Assembly: GCA_011525695.1 (NCBI GenBank)
Contig: WYBX01000030.1
Coordinates: 1-54,975, forward strand
Length of the DNA stretch: 54,975 nt
Direction: 5' to 3'
DNA from: Verrucomicrobiia bacterium
GTDB taxonomy: Bacteria; Verrucomicrobiota; Verrucomicrobiia; Opitutales; Opitutaceae
The position numbers and the translations under genes are program-made. Positions 34,630 to 44,551 of this stretch are shown in pieces (the stretch's first letter is position 1; each line of letters begins with the position of its first letter). The notes below the pieces were generated by a model. The model saw only the letters and a program-made list of their open reading frames with translations. It was not told the DNA's origin and ran no database searches.

Positions 34630-36135
34630 CTACTCGGGAGCCCAGTTCCTGGCCCGTTCCACCGCCCGGCGCCAATCGGCTTGCAGCCGGCTCATCAGTG
34701 ACTTCGAGGCTTGCGGGCGGAACGTCTTCTCGACGCTCCACAGCTTCGCGATCTCAGCCTGATCCTTCCAGAAGCCCACCGCCAGCCCCGCGAGGTAAGC
34801 GGCTCCCAGCGCGGTGGTTTCCGTTGTCTTCGGACGGATGACGGGCACGCGCAGCAGATCGCTTTGGAACTGCAGCAGCGCATTGTTCACCGTAGCGCCG
34901 CCGTCGACCCGCAACTCACGCAGGCCGAGTTTGGAGTCGGATTCCATGGCTTGCAGCAGATCCGCGCTCTGGCAGGCGATGCTTTCCACCGCTGCCCGCG
35001 CGATGTGCGCCGCCGTCGAACCCCGGGTGAGCCCCAGGATGGCGCCCCGCGCAGCGGGATCCCAATGCGGCGCACCCAGCCCGGCAAATGCCGGCACCAG
35101 GAACACGCCGCCGTTGTCGGGCACGCTGCGCGCAAGTGCCTCCACGTCCCCGGACCGCTCGATCACGCCCAGCCCGTCACGCAGCCATTGCACCACGGCG
35201 CCACCGATGAACACGCTGCCCTCGAGCGCATATTCCAGCGGTCCACCCTCCCCGAGCCGCCACGCAATCGTCGTCAGCAGCTGGTTCTTCGAGGTCACCG
35301 GCTTCGTGCCTGTGTGCAGCAACAGGAAGCAGCCGGTGCCATAGGTGTTCTTCGCCATGCCCGGCCGGAAGCAGGCCTGGCCGAACAGCGCGGCCTGCTG
35401 ATCCCCGGCAACACCGGTGATCGGGACGCCCCGCAACGCGGGAATGCTCTCCACTTCGCCAAAATGTCCGCTGCTCGCACGCACCTCCGGCAATACCGCC
35501 GCCGGAATCCGCAGCCGCCGCAAGAGCGTCTCATCCCATGCGCCCGTGCGCAGGTTGAGCAGCAGTGTCCGCGACGCGTTCGATACGTCGGTCGCGTGGA
35601 CCCGGCCGTTGGTGAGCTTCCACAAAAGCCAGGTGTCCACGGTGCCGAACGCCAGTTCTCCCCGCTCGGCCCGCCGCCGTGCCCCCGGAACATGATCGAG
35701 GAGCCAGGCCAGTTTCGTGCCGCTGAAATAGGGATCCAGGACAAGTCCGGTGCGGGTGCGAAATTCCTGCTCCAGCCCGCGCCGTTTCAATGCAGCGCAC
35801 ATCGCCGCTGTCCGCCGATCCTGCCACACGATGGCCGGTGCCACCGGCCGGCCGGACTTCCGCTCCCAGAGCAGCGTGGTTTCACGCTGGTTGGTGATGC
35901 CAAGCGCGGCAATGTCCTGTCGGGTAACATTGGCCTCGCCCAGCGCCCCGAGTGCGACGCGACGCGAGGTCTCCCACAAATCCGCGGGCGCGTGCTCGAC
36001 CCAGCCTGGCTGCGGAAAATGCTGCGTGAACTCCTGCTGCGCGCTGGCCTGGCCCCGACCACGACGGTCAAAGACGATGGCCCGCGACGAGGTGGTGCCC
36101 TGATCCAGTGCGAGGACGTAACGGGGTTTGCTCAT
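34630..36135 (-). CDS. glpK: glycerol kinase
   Basis: A 501-residue FGGY-family kinase that phosphorylates glycerol to sn-glycerol-3-phosphate with ATP. The N-terminal phosphate-binding motif is [16 protein letters not shown]. Later family segments are [45 protein letters not shown] and [20 protein letters not shown]. Length equals that of characterised glycerol kinases. It is the last gene of a six-gene operon, 28 bases after glpF, with glycerol uptake and oxidation genes upstream. It therefore completes the path from glycerol to glycerol-3-phosphate. Confidence 0.97.
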   Translation of the reverse strand: MSKPRYVLALDQGTTSSRAIVFDRRGRGQASAQQEFTQHFPQPGWVEHAPADLWETSRRVALGALGEANVTRQDIAALGITNQRETTLLWERKSGRPVAPAIVWQDRRTAAMCAALKRRGLEQEFRTRTGLVLDPYFSGTKLAWLLDHVPGARRRAERGELAFGTVDTWLLWKLTNGRVHATDVSNASRTLLLNLRTGAWDETLLRRLRIPAAVLPEVRASSGHFGEVESIPALRGVPITGVAGDQQAALFGQACFRPGMAKNTYGTGCFLLLHTGTKPVTSKNQLLTTIAWRLGEGGPLEYALEGSVFIGGAVVQWLRDGLGVIERSGDVEALARSVPDNGGVFLVPAFAGLGAPHWDPAARGAILGLTRGSTAAHIARAAVESIACQSADLLQAMESDSKLGLRELRVDGGATVNNALLQFQSDLLRVPVIRPKTTETTALGAAYLAGLAVGFWKDQAEIAKLWSVEKTFRPQASKSLMSRLQADWRRAVERARNWAPE

Positions 36136-36163
36136 GGCTTTTTAGCGGTTTCCTGCGGATCGA

Positions 36164-36907
36164 TTAGAAGACGGCTTGGAATAGATGGGCCCCGGCGACA
36201 CCGCCGGCAATCGGCGCCACAATCGGCACCCAGGCGTAGGCCCAGTCGGAGTCGCCCTTGCCGGGGATTGGCAGCACCGCGTGGGCGAGCCGGGGACCCA
36301 GATCACGCGCCGGATTGATCGCGTAGCCCGTCGGGCCGCCCAATGAGAGCCCGATTGCGAAGACCAGCAGTCCCACCAGCGCCGGCCCGAACCAGGTGCC
36401 CACCGCCGCCACCCAGGCCGCCTCGGCTTCCGACGCCCCCATCGCCACCCGGCCGAATGCCAGCACGCCGAAAAGCAGCACGGCCGTGCCGATGAACTCG
36501 GTCATGAACGCCGGACCCATCCGGCGGACCGCCGGGGCGGTGCAATGACAGGCGAGCTTCCCCGCCGGATCGTCGGTGACCCCCCAGTGCGCATAATAGG
36601 CCAGGAACACCAGGACCGAGCCGATGAACCCGCCCGCCAGCTGCGCCGCGATGTATCCAGGCACCAATGACCAGGAAAAGCTGCCGGCACTTGCCAGCGC
36701 CACCGTCACCGCCGGATTGATGTGGGCTCCGGAGATCCGGCCCACGGCGTACACGGCAATCGCCACGCCAAAGGCCCAACCCGCCGTGATCACAATCCAG
36801 CCGCCGGCATGGCCCTTGGATCGGGCGAGGACGACATTGGCGACCACGCCATTGCCGAAGAGGACGAGCAGGGCAGTGCCGACGATTTCCGCGAGGTAGG
36901 GGTTCAT
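36164..36907 (-). CDS. glpF: glycerol facilitator (aquaglyceroporin)
   Basis: A 247-residue MIP-family channel with six membrane helices. Both half-helix motifs are present: SGAHINPAVTVALA and GYAINPARDLGPRL. The Asp after the second NPAR is the residue that marks glycerol-conducting rather than water-only members. It lets glycerol enter by diffusion, to be trapped by glycerol kinase in the next gene. It is 20 bases downstream of glpQ and 28 bases upstream of glpK. Confidence 0.95.
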   Translation of the reverse strand: MNPYLAEIVGTALLVLFGNGVVANVVLARSKGHAGGWIVITAGWAFGVAIAVYAVGRISGAHINPAVTVALASAGSFSWSLVPGYIAAQLAGGFIGSVLVFLAYYAHWGVTDDPAGKLACHCTAPAVRRMGPAFMTEFIGTAVLLFGVLAFGRVAMGASEAEAAWVAAVGTWFGPALVGLLVFAIGLSLGGPTGYAINPARDLGPRLAHAVLPIPGKGDSDWAYAWVPIVAPIAGGVAGAHLFQAVF

Positions 36908-36927
36908 GGTAAGAAAAATGGGCCCGA

Positions 36928-37956
36928 TTACTCCCGCATTCGCTGGAGATAGCGCAGCACGCGATCCGGGTGATCGGCAAACACGCCGTCAACCTGCGCG
37001 TTCACGAACAGCAATCCGAGCAAATCCTCGGCGTCAGCCACGAATCGGGGCAGTGCGTCCGCCCGAAACGTATACGGATGCACGACGAGTCCCGCCCGAT
37101 GCGCGAGGTCGACCACCTCGTTGATCCGCACTCCACCCGCCGGATCGGTGCTCACGAGATGGGAGAAGGCGGGGCCGATGCCGTCGGCGACGGCCGCGAT
37201 CGATGCAAGCCCGTCGCGCGTCAGCAGCATGGCATTGTCCCGCGCGCCCCCGGTTTTTCCGGATGCATCCGGTTCGCTGCCTCCATGCCGGCCGATGAGC
37301 TGGACCAGCCTTCCCTTGAATCCCAGTTCGCCCCGCAGCCGCTTGATCTCCTCGAATTCAAAGCACTGGAGAAAGAAGGGATCACTCCGGGACCTGTAGC
37401 CATGCCGGGCGAGGATCGGCAGGACGATGGCGGAAAGATCCTTCCCCTCGCGGCGGTGCCATCCTGGCGATTTGAGCTCCGGATAAATGCCCGTTCGCCG
37501 ACCCGTGCTGCGGTTGAGTCCGGCAATCAGCTCCAGCTCCTCCTCGAGGGTCGGGAGCCCGAAGGCCGATTTCCACAGTGGAAACCGGTCCGGATACACG
37601 GCCTTTCCCGTCGCCGGATCCATGCGTTCCGTGAGGCGGAGCTGCCGGAGTTCGGCGAGGGTGAAATCAATCGCATAGTAATGCCCGTTGGCACGGTTGC
37701 GCCCGGGAAAGCGGCGGGCCACGTCGGTGACGGTTTCGATTTCGATGTCGTGCATCACGACCGGGACGCCGTCCTTGCTGAGCACGATGTCCTGCTCGAT
37801 GAAGTCCACTCCCAGCGCGTGGGCATAAGCCTTGGCCGCCAGCGTGTGCTCAGGGAGGTAACCGCTGGCACCCCGGTGCGCGATGACGAGAGGCAGCGGC
37901 TCCTGGGCCATCATGGCGCCGGAGAGGAATGCGAGGAGGGAAAGGTGGCGTATCAT
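36928..37956 (-). CDS. glpQ: secreted glycerophosphodiester phosphodiesterase
   Basis: A 342-residue periplasmic GlpQ-type enzyme that splits glycerophosphodiesters into glycerol-3-phosphate and an alcohol. A short signal peptide (LSLLAFLSGAMMA) is followed by AHRGASGYLPEHTL, DFIEQDIVLSKDGVPVVMHD, and the later EELELI and IYPELKSPG segments. These carry the catalytic His pair and calcium-binding Glu/Asp of the family. The start at 37956 overlaps the glpT stop as ATGA. Upstream extension in this frame is antisense-like GlpT shadow and is not coding. It feeds GlpT with its product in the periplasm. Confidence 0.95.
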   Translation of the reverse strand: MIRHLSLLAFLSGAMMAQEPLPLVIAHRGASGYLPEHTLAAKAYAHALGVDFIEQDIVLSKDGVPVVMHDIEIETVTDVARRFPGRNRANGHYYAIDFTLAELRQLRLTERMDPATGKAVYPDRFPLWKSAFGLPTLEEELELIAGLNRSTGRRTGIYPELKSPGWHRREGKDLSAIVLPILARHGYRSRSDPFFLQCFEFEEIKRLRGELGFKGRLVQLIGRHGGSEPDASGKTGGARDNAMLLTRDGLASIAAVADGIGPAFSHLVSTDPAGGVRINEVVDLAHRAGLVVHPYTFRADALPRFVADAEDLLGLLFVNAQVDGVFADHPDRVLRYLQRMRE

Positions 37957-39377
37957 GGGGCGGCGCCATTGCTCGTGGCACGGTGGCCAAGCGTCAGGGC
38001 GCTGAAGATCATCGTGAGCAGGCAGCACACCATCATGGTGATGAAGACCCCGGTCCAGCTCCAGTTGTCGGCAATCCAACCGACGCCGGTGCCCGCAATC
38101 GCCGAGCCGAAGACATAACCGAAGAACCCGGTGAAGCCGGCGGCGGTTCCGGCCGCCTTCTTGGGCACCAGATCCAGGGCATGCAGACCGATAATCATGA
38201 TTGGCCCGTATACGAAAAACCCGATCGCAATCAATGAGACCATGTCGATCCACAGCGGACCATGGCGGTTGAGCCCATAGACGACGAGCGCGACCAGGGT
38301 CAGCGCCATGAAGAGGATGGTCGCGGGTGCCCGCCGGCCCTTGAAGACACGGTCGGAAACCCAGCCGCAAAGAATCGTGCCGGGAATCGCCGCGTACTCG
38401 AACGCCGCCCAGGCAACGCTCGACTGGCGGAAGGAAAACCCTTTCGCCGTCTGCAGGTACGTCGGAATCCAGTCCACGACCCCGTAACGCACGAAGTAGG
38501 CGAACGCGTTCGCCACCGCGATCGCCCAGAGGTACCGGTTCCGCAGCACGTGCCCAAGGAAGATCTCGCGAAACGTGAAGGTCCGCTCGTGGGCGGCCGA
38601 ATAGTCGGGCGGATAATCGTTCTTGTATTTTTCGATCGGCGGCAACCCGCAGCTCTGCGGGGTGTCGCGCAGGAGCAGTGCAACGAGCCCCGCGCAAGCC
38701 GCCGCCACCATGGCATTGAAATAGAACTTCGCCCCCCAGTCGTGAAAGAGCACGACCCCGAGCAGGGCGAGGTTGGCCACCAGCGCGCCGCCGACGTTGT
38801 GCGCCACATTCCACACCGCGACCGTCACCCCGCGCTCCTTCGTGCTCCACCAGTGGACCATGGTCTTCCCGCACGGGGGCCACCCCATTCCATTGAACCA
38901 GCCATTCAGCGTCTGCAGCGCCACGATCGCGGCGAGGGAACCATAGATCGCTGGGTTCGTCCCGAAGGCAAAAGTCACCGCACTGGTGAGCAGCAGCCCG
39001 AGGGTCATGAACCAGCGCGGGTTGCTGCGATCCGACACGGATCCCATGATGAACTTCGACACGCCGTAGGCCACGGAGAGACCGGTCATCGCCGAACCAA
39101 GCGCCGCCTTCGAGTACTGCGGGTAGTCCCGCAGGATGTCGGGCATCGCCAGGGCGAAGTTCTTTCGCACGAGATAGAAGGCCGCATAGCCGACAAAGAT
39201 GCCGAGGAACACCTGGCGCCGGAGCCGGCGATATTCCGGATCGATCCGTTCGGGCGGCAGCGGAGGTATCGCCGACGCGGGCTGCAGGAAACGCAGGAGC
39301 GGCAATCCAGTCCTGGCCGCAACCACTGCCGGTCGGGCCCCGCCATCGCGGTGGGCAACGTTTTCCTGGGAGATCAT
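37953..39377 (-). CDS. glpT: glycerol-3-phosphate transporter (MFS, OPA family)
   Basis: A 474-residue antiporter importing glycerol-3-phosphate in exchange for phosphate. The family signature WFNGMGWPPCGKTMVHWW with STKERG follows helix 4, and the substrate-site Arg-containing segment FVGYAAFYLVRKNFALAMP is near the N-terminus. Twelve hydrophobic segments are visible. The start at 39377 is the first reasonable ATG; 39428 would add a proline-rich leader. It is followed by glpQ with an ATGA overlap, which binds uptake to hydrolysis. Confidence 0.95.
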   Translation of the reverse strand: MISQENVAHRDGGARPAVVAARTGLPLLRFLQPASAIPPLPPERIDPEYRRLRRQVFLGIFVGYAAFYLVRKNFALAMPDILRDYPQYSKAALGSAMTGLSVAYGVSKFIMGSVSDRSNPRWFMTLGLLLTSAVTFAFGTNPAIYGSLAAIVALQTLNGWFNGMGWPPCGKTMVHWWSTKERGVTVAVWNVAHNVGGALVANLALLGVVLFHDWGAKFYFNAMVAAACAGLVALLLRDTPQSCGLPPIEKYKNDYPPDYSAAHERTFTFREIFLGHVLRNRYLWAIAVANAFAYFVRYGVVDWIPTYLQTAKGFSFRQSSVAWAAFEYAAIPGTILCGWVSDRVFKGRRAPATILFMALTLVALVVYGLNRHGPLWIDMVSLIAIGFFVYGPIMIIGLHALDLVPKKAAGTAAGFTGFFGYVFGSAIAGTGVGWIADNWSWTGVFITMMVCCLLTMIFSALTLGHRATSNGAAP

Positions 39378-39497
39378 TGGCCAATCAAAGGGGGATGGAC
39401 GCTGCCGCGGGGGACGAGGCGCCCCCACGGTGGGGATGAATGTGAATGCGGCAACAAAATCATGGGCCGGTCGGTGGTCCGCTGGCGCGCGACCGCA

Positions 39498-41102
39498 TCA
39501 TGCCACCCGCGGCCTCTGCTCCGCGCTTTCCTCCACTGCGGTGCCCGGCAGCAGCCAGCCGCGGGCGACCTGCACAAAGCACCGGACCTGGGCTTCCGCC
39601 CAGGACTGGTCGCGGTGCAACTCGTCCGCGAGCAGGCGCGCCACGGCCGGCGCGGCCGCGATGGCGGCCCGGGCATCGAGCACGAGCGCGCGCGTCCGCC
39701 GCGCGAGGACGTCCTCGACCGTGCGGGCCATTTCATGCCGGGCCTGCCAAACGACCTCGGCCCCCTGCCAGGGCAGCTGGGGGTGCAGCCGCGCGGCCAA
39801 TGCCGGGTGGCTCCGCCCCAGTTCGGCGATGGCAGCCGCATCGCCGCCATAAACCTGGAGGTGCTCCGGCAGTCCCGGCGGGAACGCCGCCCCGTGGAGC
39901 GCCAGATCGGCGGTGATCGCCGGCCGGTGCCTGAGGCCGGCTACACGTTCCGCCTGGTCGATCACGTCCTCCGCCATCCGGCGGTAGGTGGTCCACTTTC
40001 CGCCGGTGAGCGTGACGAGCCGGCTGGCGGATATCGTAATCGTGTGGTCCCGCGAAAGCGCGGCCGTGCTGCCAGCCCCGCCGCGGCGCACGAGCGGTCG
40101 CAAGCCGGTGAATACGCTGAGCACGTCGGACTCCTGCGGATCGCAGGCCAGGTACTTCCGGGCGTGCTCCATGATGAATTCGATTTCCGCCGGCTGCGCG
40201 GCCGGCTCGAGCGTCGGCCGCACGCCCGCCGTGTCGGTCGTGCCCACCACCACGCGGTCGTGCCACGGGATCGCGAAGAGCACGCGGCCGTCCGCGGTCT
40301 TCGGCACCATCAGGGCGCTGGCTCCGGGCAGGAAGCGGCGGGGAAGCACCAGATGGACCCCCTGGCTGACCGTGACCATGGGCGGGACGCCGGGTTCGTC
40401 GAAGCGGCGCACGTGATCCACGAACACACCCGTCGCGTTGATCACGACCCGCGCCCGCACCCGGAACTCGCTCCCCGTTTCCATGTCGCGGGCGAGCACC
40501 CCGCCCACCCGGCCCGCCTCCTTGATCAGCCCGACGCAGCCGCAGTAGTTGGCCAGCACCGCGCCGTGATCGACGGCCGTCTGGGCGAGACTGAGTGCCA
40601 GGCGCGCGTCGTCGAACTGGCCATCGTAATACAGGACGCCACCCGCGAGATTGTCCGGCTCCACGGTCGGCAGATGCCCGAGGGTCTCGCTGCGGCTCAA
40701 TCGCCGCGAACGGCCGAATGACCAGCGTCCCGCCAGCCGCTCGTAAACCGCCATCCCCAGGCCGTAATACGCTCGCTCCCGCCAGGAGTAGTTCGGAATC
40801 ACGAACGCCAGCGGATGCACGAGGTGGGGCGCATTGCGCCGAAGCAGTCCCCGCTCGCGCAGGGCCGACATGACCAGAGAGATGTCCCCCTGCTTCAGGT
40901 AGCGCACGCCGCCGTGCACGAGCTTGGTGGATCGGCTCGAGGTGCCCTTGCCGAAATCCGACTGCTCGAGAAGTGCAACCCGGTACCCCCGGCTCGCCGC
41001 GTCGACCCCGGCGCCCAGGCCGCTGGCGCCGCCGCCGATAATCACGAAGTCGAAGATTTCATTGCCGGCCCGAAGCCGGTCGAGAGCAGACGTACGTTCC
41101 AT
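39498..41102 (-). CDS. glpD: aerobic glycerol-3-phosphate dehydrogenase
   Basis: A 534-residue FAD-dependent membrane-associated enzyme that oxidises glycerol-3-phosphate to dihydroxyacetone phosphate and passes electrons to quinone. The dinucleotide motif FDFVIIGGGASGLGAGVDAA is near the N-terminus. GTSSRSTKLVHGGVRYL is diagnostic for GlpD, as are LTGGKWTTYRRMAEDV and the DHTITIS segment. The start at 41102 fits the family; 41150 adds an unconserved leader. It follows the TonB receptor by 80 bases and precedes glpT. Confidence 0.96.
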   Translation of the reverse strand: MERTSALDRLRAGNEIFDFVIIGGGASGLGAGVDAASRGYRVALLEQSDFGKGTSSRSTKLVHGGVRYLKQGDISLVMSALRERGLLRRNAPHLVHPLAFVIPNYSWRERAYYGLGMAVYERLAGRWSFGRSRRLSRSETLGHLPTVEPDNLAGGVLYYDGQFDDARLALSLAQTAVDHGAVLANYCGCVGLIKEAGRVGGVLARDMETGSEFRVRARVVINATGVFVDHVRRFDEPGVPPMVTVSQGVHLVLPRRFLPGASALMVPKTADGRVLFAIPWHDRVVVGTTDTAGVRPTLEPAAQPAEIEFIMEHARKYLACDPQESDVLSVFTGLRPLVRRGGAGSTAALSRDHTITISASRLVTLTGGKWTTYRRMAEDVIDQAERVAGLRHRPAITADLALHGAAFPPGLPEHLQVYGGDAAAIAELGRSHPALAARLHPQLPWQGAEVVWQARHEMARTVEDVLARRTRALVLDARAAIAAAPAVARLLADELHRDQSWAEAQVRCFVQVARGWLLPGTAVEESAEQRPRVA

Positions 41103-41182
41103 GGAATGATGCGGCCGGACGGCGATCGTCGCCACGCGGTCCGGCGGCAACCTTGCCCCCGCCGGACCCGTGCGCGTCGCGA

Positions 41183-44100
41183 TCAGAACTGCTTCGAGAT
41201 TTGCAGGGTGAACTGCCTGCCGCGGACGTTCGCCGTGCCGCTCTTGTAGCCGTATTGTTCATCGGCGAGGGGAGGTTCGGTGTCGAAGACGTTGTTGATC
41301 CCCGTGCGCACCGTCACGCCACGCAGCCACGGACGAGTGTTGTCGTCAAAGCGATATGACACCCACGCATTGTGGTTGATGAAGGGGTCGACCTGGAGCA
41401 GGTAGCGCGTAATCCCGTTGTCATTGAACACGCGGATATAGTCGGGCCTTCCCAGCGCCTCGTAGACCGGTTGGGTGGTGGCTGCGGAGGTGTCGACGAA
41501 CGAGCCGAAGTAGGTGGAGAACCAGCCGGCGGACCACGCTTCACGCCGCCACGAAAGGGAGGCGTTGGCCCGCCACTTCACCCGGCCGTTCCGCTCCAGT
41601 TCGTCCAGCAGCGGGGCCCCGTCCTCCTGCTGCGAGCGGCGCAGCACATAATGCGTGGCCTCGCCGTTCAGGGTGAACTGGCCGATGCGCGTCCGGGGGG
41701 CGCGCCATTGGAAGCCGAACTCGTAGCCCTGGATGTCCCGGCCGCTCAGGTTGACGTAATCGTCGATGATGCTCTCCACCTCACCGACAGGCGCCCGCCG
41801 GGTGGCATTCGTGGGCTGGCTGGCATTGTAGGCGGCAAATGCCGCCCGGTCCTCCGCCGTGACCGGCTTCCGCTTGATCTTGCTCGAACCCTTGTACCCG
41901 GCCGTACCGGACCCGAGATCGATGGCGTCGGCGGCCGTGCCTGCGGCCAGCGCCGCCTGCGTCGCAAGATCGAGCAGGAGCTGATCGTGATCGAGCGCGG
42001 GACCGGCGCCGACGTTCTCGATCACCTGGTTCTGGTTCAGGTGAAAATAGTCGAACACGAGCGAAAGCCCGCGGACCTTTGGCACGTCAATCACCACCCC
42101 CGCGACCCAGGTCTTTGCCTCCTCCGGCCCGAGGTCCTGGTTGCCCTGGCGAAAGACCGTGCGCTGCGCGGTCCCGTCGGTCGGCAGCCCCGTCACCTCC
42201 AACCGGTACGGATCATCGGCGCCAATCTGCCGCCGCAGGGGCGTGATGTTGGTCTGGACCAGGTTCGGCGCCCGGAACGACTCGGCCATCGATCCGCGCA
42301 GCTTCAGCCAGGACGCCGGCTTCCACACCAGACTTGCCTTGGGTTTGGTCGTCTCGCCGAAAATCGAGAAGTGCTCGAACCGCCCCGCCAGCGACAATTC
42401 GAGCGCCTGAACCAACGGCGCCCGGTTCTCGCGCGTGACGAACGGCAGCGAAACCTCGGCATAGGCGGCATAGATTGTCTGGTGGGCGCTGATCGGAACG
42501 TTGGAGCTGAGCGCGAGGAAGTCGTTGTCGCCTTCGCGCAGAAACGGGAACTGATCCCCCGACCCGGGCGGATTCAGGCCCACGTAGGCGGCGCGCTTGT
42601 CCTGAAAGCTCTCGTAACGGGCCTCAACGCCGCTGGCCACGCCGATGTTGCCGCCGCGGAACAGGCGTCCGAGCTCACCGTTGACCCGGGCGTCCCACTG
42701 GAAGAGCTCGGTGCGCCCGAACCGATCCTCATCGTCATAGAGCGGCTGGAGCACCGTGGCGGGGTTGGTGAAAGGCTGGTCGGTTACAATCTGGTTGTTG
42801 ACGATCTTGAACGTGACCGGGAAAGGATTGAAGGCGGTCGCATCGGTGCGGGCCAGGGCCTCGCGCAGCTTCGACTCCCGCACCTGGAAATGCTCGAACT
42901 CGTGGGTCTGGGCCCCGGAAGCGACGAGCGCGCTCTCCCACTCCCAGCCATCGCCGAACTTGCCCTGCAGGCCGGCCAGCGCACGCCAGGCAAAACTGCG
43001 GACCTCCGTCTCGCGCGGCATGAAGCCATTGCCGGTGTTCTGGCCAGGCGAGATGCCGGTCCACAGCGAAACATCGGCGGGCGTGCCGACGAGCCGCGGC
43101 GTGCCATCGGCATTCGGGGCACCCGCGGGATCATAGAAACGGACGCCGAAGGGATTGTACGGGTTGGACGCCGGCAGGTAGATCCCCTGGTCGTCGGTGT
43201 TCTTGAAATTCGTGGGCTCGCGGCCGGTCTTGCTGTAGGCCGAGTAGAACAGCAGGTCGCCGAACAGGTTGATCCGCTCGTTGATCGGCCGATCGAGGAA
43301 GGCCGCGAACTGCACCCGGTCCGTCGCGGGCACGAGCATCTTCCAGTCGTTCCAGTTCGAGAACGTCGCATTCTCCACGCCGTCGATGTTCTTCGAGAGC
43401 GCGGTCTGCTTGAAACGGACGCTGCCATCGGGGGCGGGCCACAGGTAGAACATGCCGCTGGCCGCCATCGTCGCCACGCCCGCGGGCGGGGTGGTGCTCG
43501 TGCTGATACCCGTGTTCCCCGCCGGGCGGGAACCGATGAAGGTCCGGTAGTCGGATTGGATGAACCCCCGCTGCCACTGGCCCCATTGGTTCACGCTGTT
43601 GGTGTTCGCGAGGTCGTTGTCACGCACGGTCGCCCCGTTCGCGTCGGTCAGCGGCAGTCCGTTCCACGGGGCCGGGATGTCACCGCGCAGCCGCAGGTCG
43701 GCCTCGCGCGACCAACGCCGGTCATGCGCCGCCAGGGAGTCGCGGTGAAAGTAGTCGAGCGAGACTGAAACGTGGGTCCGGCCCTTCTGGAACCCTTCGT
43801 AGGCGGTGGCCCCGAACTCGTTGGCGCCGCCATGCTGGGTCATCGACCCCTTGAGGGTGACCCCCCGCCCGATGAAGTTCCGCGACACGATATTGTTGAT
43901 CACGCCGGCCGCCGCGTCCGCCCCATAAATCGCCGAGGCGCCGTCCCGCAGGATTTCGACGCGCTTGACGAGCGTGCGCGGCACCACGTTGATGTTGGCC
44001 GAGAGGGAGGGCACGCCGTTCTCCGCCATCGATATCGGGTGCGGAGCCATCCGCCGGCCATTGAGCAGCACGAGGGTGCTGCCGGAACCGATCCCGCGCA

Positions 44101-44425
44101 GGTCGACCGACGCCACGTCACCCCGCGCCAGCTGGGGCCCGTTGTTGATCTCGGTGATGGCGGACGGCTCGGCCGCGCCGAGCGTCTCGAACAGCTCGGC
44201 CATGGTGGCGGCGCCGCGGGCGTCCAGCTCCGCGGCCTCGATCACGGTCACGGGCAGCGCGGTCTCGGCGTCAATCCGGCGGATGTTCGAGCCGGTGACG
44301 GTGAAGGCCGCGAGCTGGACGGGCTCGTCGTCCCGGGGACCGGAAGGCGGAGGGGTGGCGGTCTGCGCGACGGCCGTGAGGGTGAGCACCAGCGGGGTGA
44401 GCAGGAGTGGGCGTGGGATTTTCAT
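41183..44425 (-). CDS. TonB-dependent receptor heading the glycerol operon
   Basis: A 1080-residue outer-membrane receptor. After the signal peptide (LLLTPLVLTLTAVAQTA) comes a TonB-box-like EPVQLAAFTVTGS, a plug domain with NIRRIDAETALPVTVIEAAEL, VDLRGIGSGSTLVLLNGRRM and EILRDGASAIYGADAAAGV. A large barrel ends in LQISKQF. The plug is of the vitamin B12/iron-complex type often used by Verrucomicrobiota and Xanthomonas relatives for carbohydrates. Its position as first gene before glpD-glpT-glpQ-glpF-glpK, with its own divergent SorC regulator, suggests it imports a glycerophosphodiester or a glycerol-containing glycolipid headgroup. The start at 44425 is fixed by the signal peptide. Confidence 0.92.
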   Translation of the reverse strand: MKIPRPLLLTPLVLTLTAVAQTATPPPSGPRDDEPVQLAAFTVTGSNIRRIDAETALPVTVIEAAELDARGAATMAELFETLGAAEPSAITEINNGPQLARGDVASVDLRGIGSGSTLVLLNGRRMAPHPISMAENGVPSLSANINVVPRTLVKRVEILRDGASAIYGADAAAGVINNIVSRNFIGRGVTLKGSMTQHGGANEFGATAYEGFQKGRTHVSVSLDYFHRDSLAAHDRRWSREADLRLRGDIPAPWNGLPLTDANGATVRDNDLANTNSVNQWGQWQRGFIQSDYRTFIGSRPAGNTGISTSTTPPAGVATMAASGMFYLWPAPDGSVRFKQTALSKNIDGVENATFSNWNDWKMLVPATDRVQFAAFLDRPINERINLFGDLLFYSAYSKTGREPTNFKNTDDQGIYLPASNPYNPFGVRFYDPAGAPNADGTPRLVGTPADVSLWTGISPGQNTGNGFMPRETEVRSFAWRALAGLQGKFGDGWEWESALVASGAQTHEFEHFQVRESKLREALARTDATAFNPFPVTFKIVNNQIVTDQPFTNPATVLQPLYDDEDRFGRTELFQWDARVNGELGRLFRGGNIGVASGVEARYESFQDKRAAYVGLNPPGSGDQFPFLREGDNDFLALSSNVPISAHQTIYAAYAEVSLPFVTRENRAPLVQALELSLAGRFEHFSIFGETTKPKASLVWKPASWLKLRGSMAESFRAPNLVQTNITPLRRQIGADDPYRLEVTGLPTDGTAQRTVFRQGNQDLGPEEAKTWVAGVVIDVPKVRGLSLVFDYFHLNQNQVIENVGAGPALDHDQLLLDLATQAALAAGTAADAIDLGSGTAGYKGSSKIKRKPVTAEDRAAFAAYNASQPTNATRRAPVGEVESIIDDYVNLSGRDIQGYEFGFQWRAPRTRIGQFTLNGEATHYVLRRSQQEDGAPLLDELERNGRVKWRANASLSWRREAWSAGWFSTYFGSFVDTSAATTQPVYEALGRPDYIRVFNDNGITRYLLQVDPFINHNAWVSYRFDDNTRPWLRGVTVRTGINNVFDTEPPLADEQYGYKSGTANVRGRQFTLQISKQF

Positions 44426-44476
44426 GGCGGAGGGGCGAAGGCGTGGGCACGGAGTCGCCGCGAGGCGATGAAAAAG

Positions 44477-44504
44477 TTTATGCGCATAATTATTGCCGTG
44501 ACAA
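44477..44504 (-). promoter_or_regulatory. predicted sigma-70 promoter of the receptor-glp operon
   Basis: On the minus strand TTGTCA (44504-44499; 5 of 6 matches to TTGACA) is followed after 16 bases by CATAAA (44482-44477; 4 of 6 to TATAAT). Transcription would start around 44470, giving a leader of about 45 bases. The -10 box overlaps the palindrome at 44478-44489. Confidence 0.5.
44478..44489. promoter_or_regulatory. operator palindrome TTATGCGCATAA
   Basis: A perfect 12-base palindrome in the 126-base gap between the receptor start (minus) and the SorC-family regulator start (plus). It covers the predicted -10 of the operon and, on the plus strand, a CATAAT box (44485-44490) usable by the regulator gene. 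It fits repression of both directions by the adjacent regulator. Confidence 0.6.
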
Positions 44505-44551
44505 AATCCCCCGACCTGCGAAAGAGTGCGCCCCGCCCCCGCTTTCCGCCC

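Noticed and set aside
36928..39384. An 818-residue ORF containing GlpQ
   Set aside because: The upstream part is a frame shadow of glpT; GlpQ begins at 37956 with a signal peptide and ATGA overlap.
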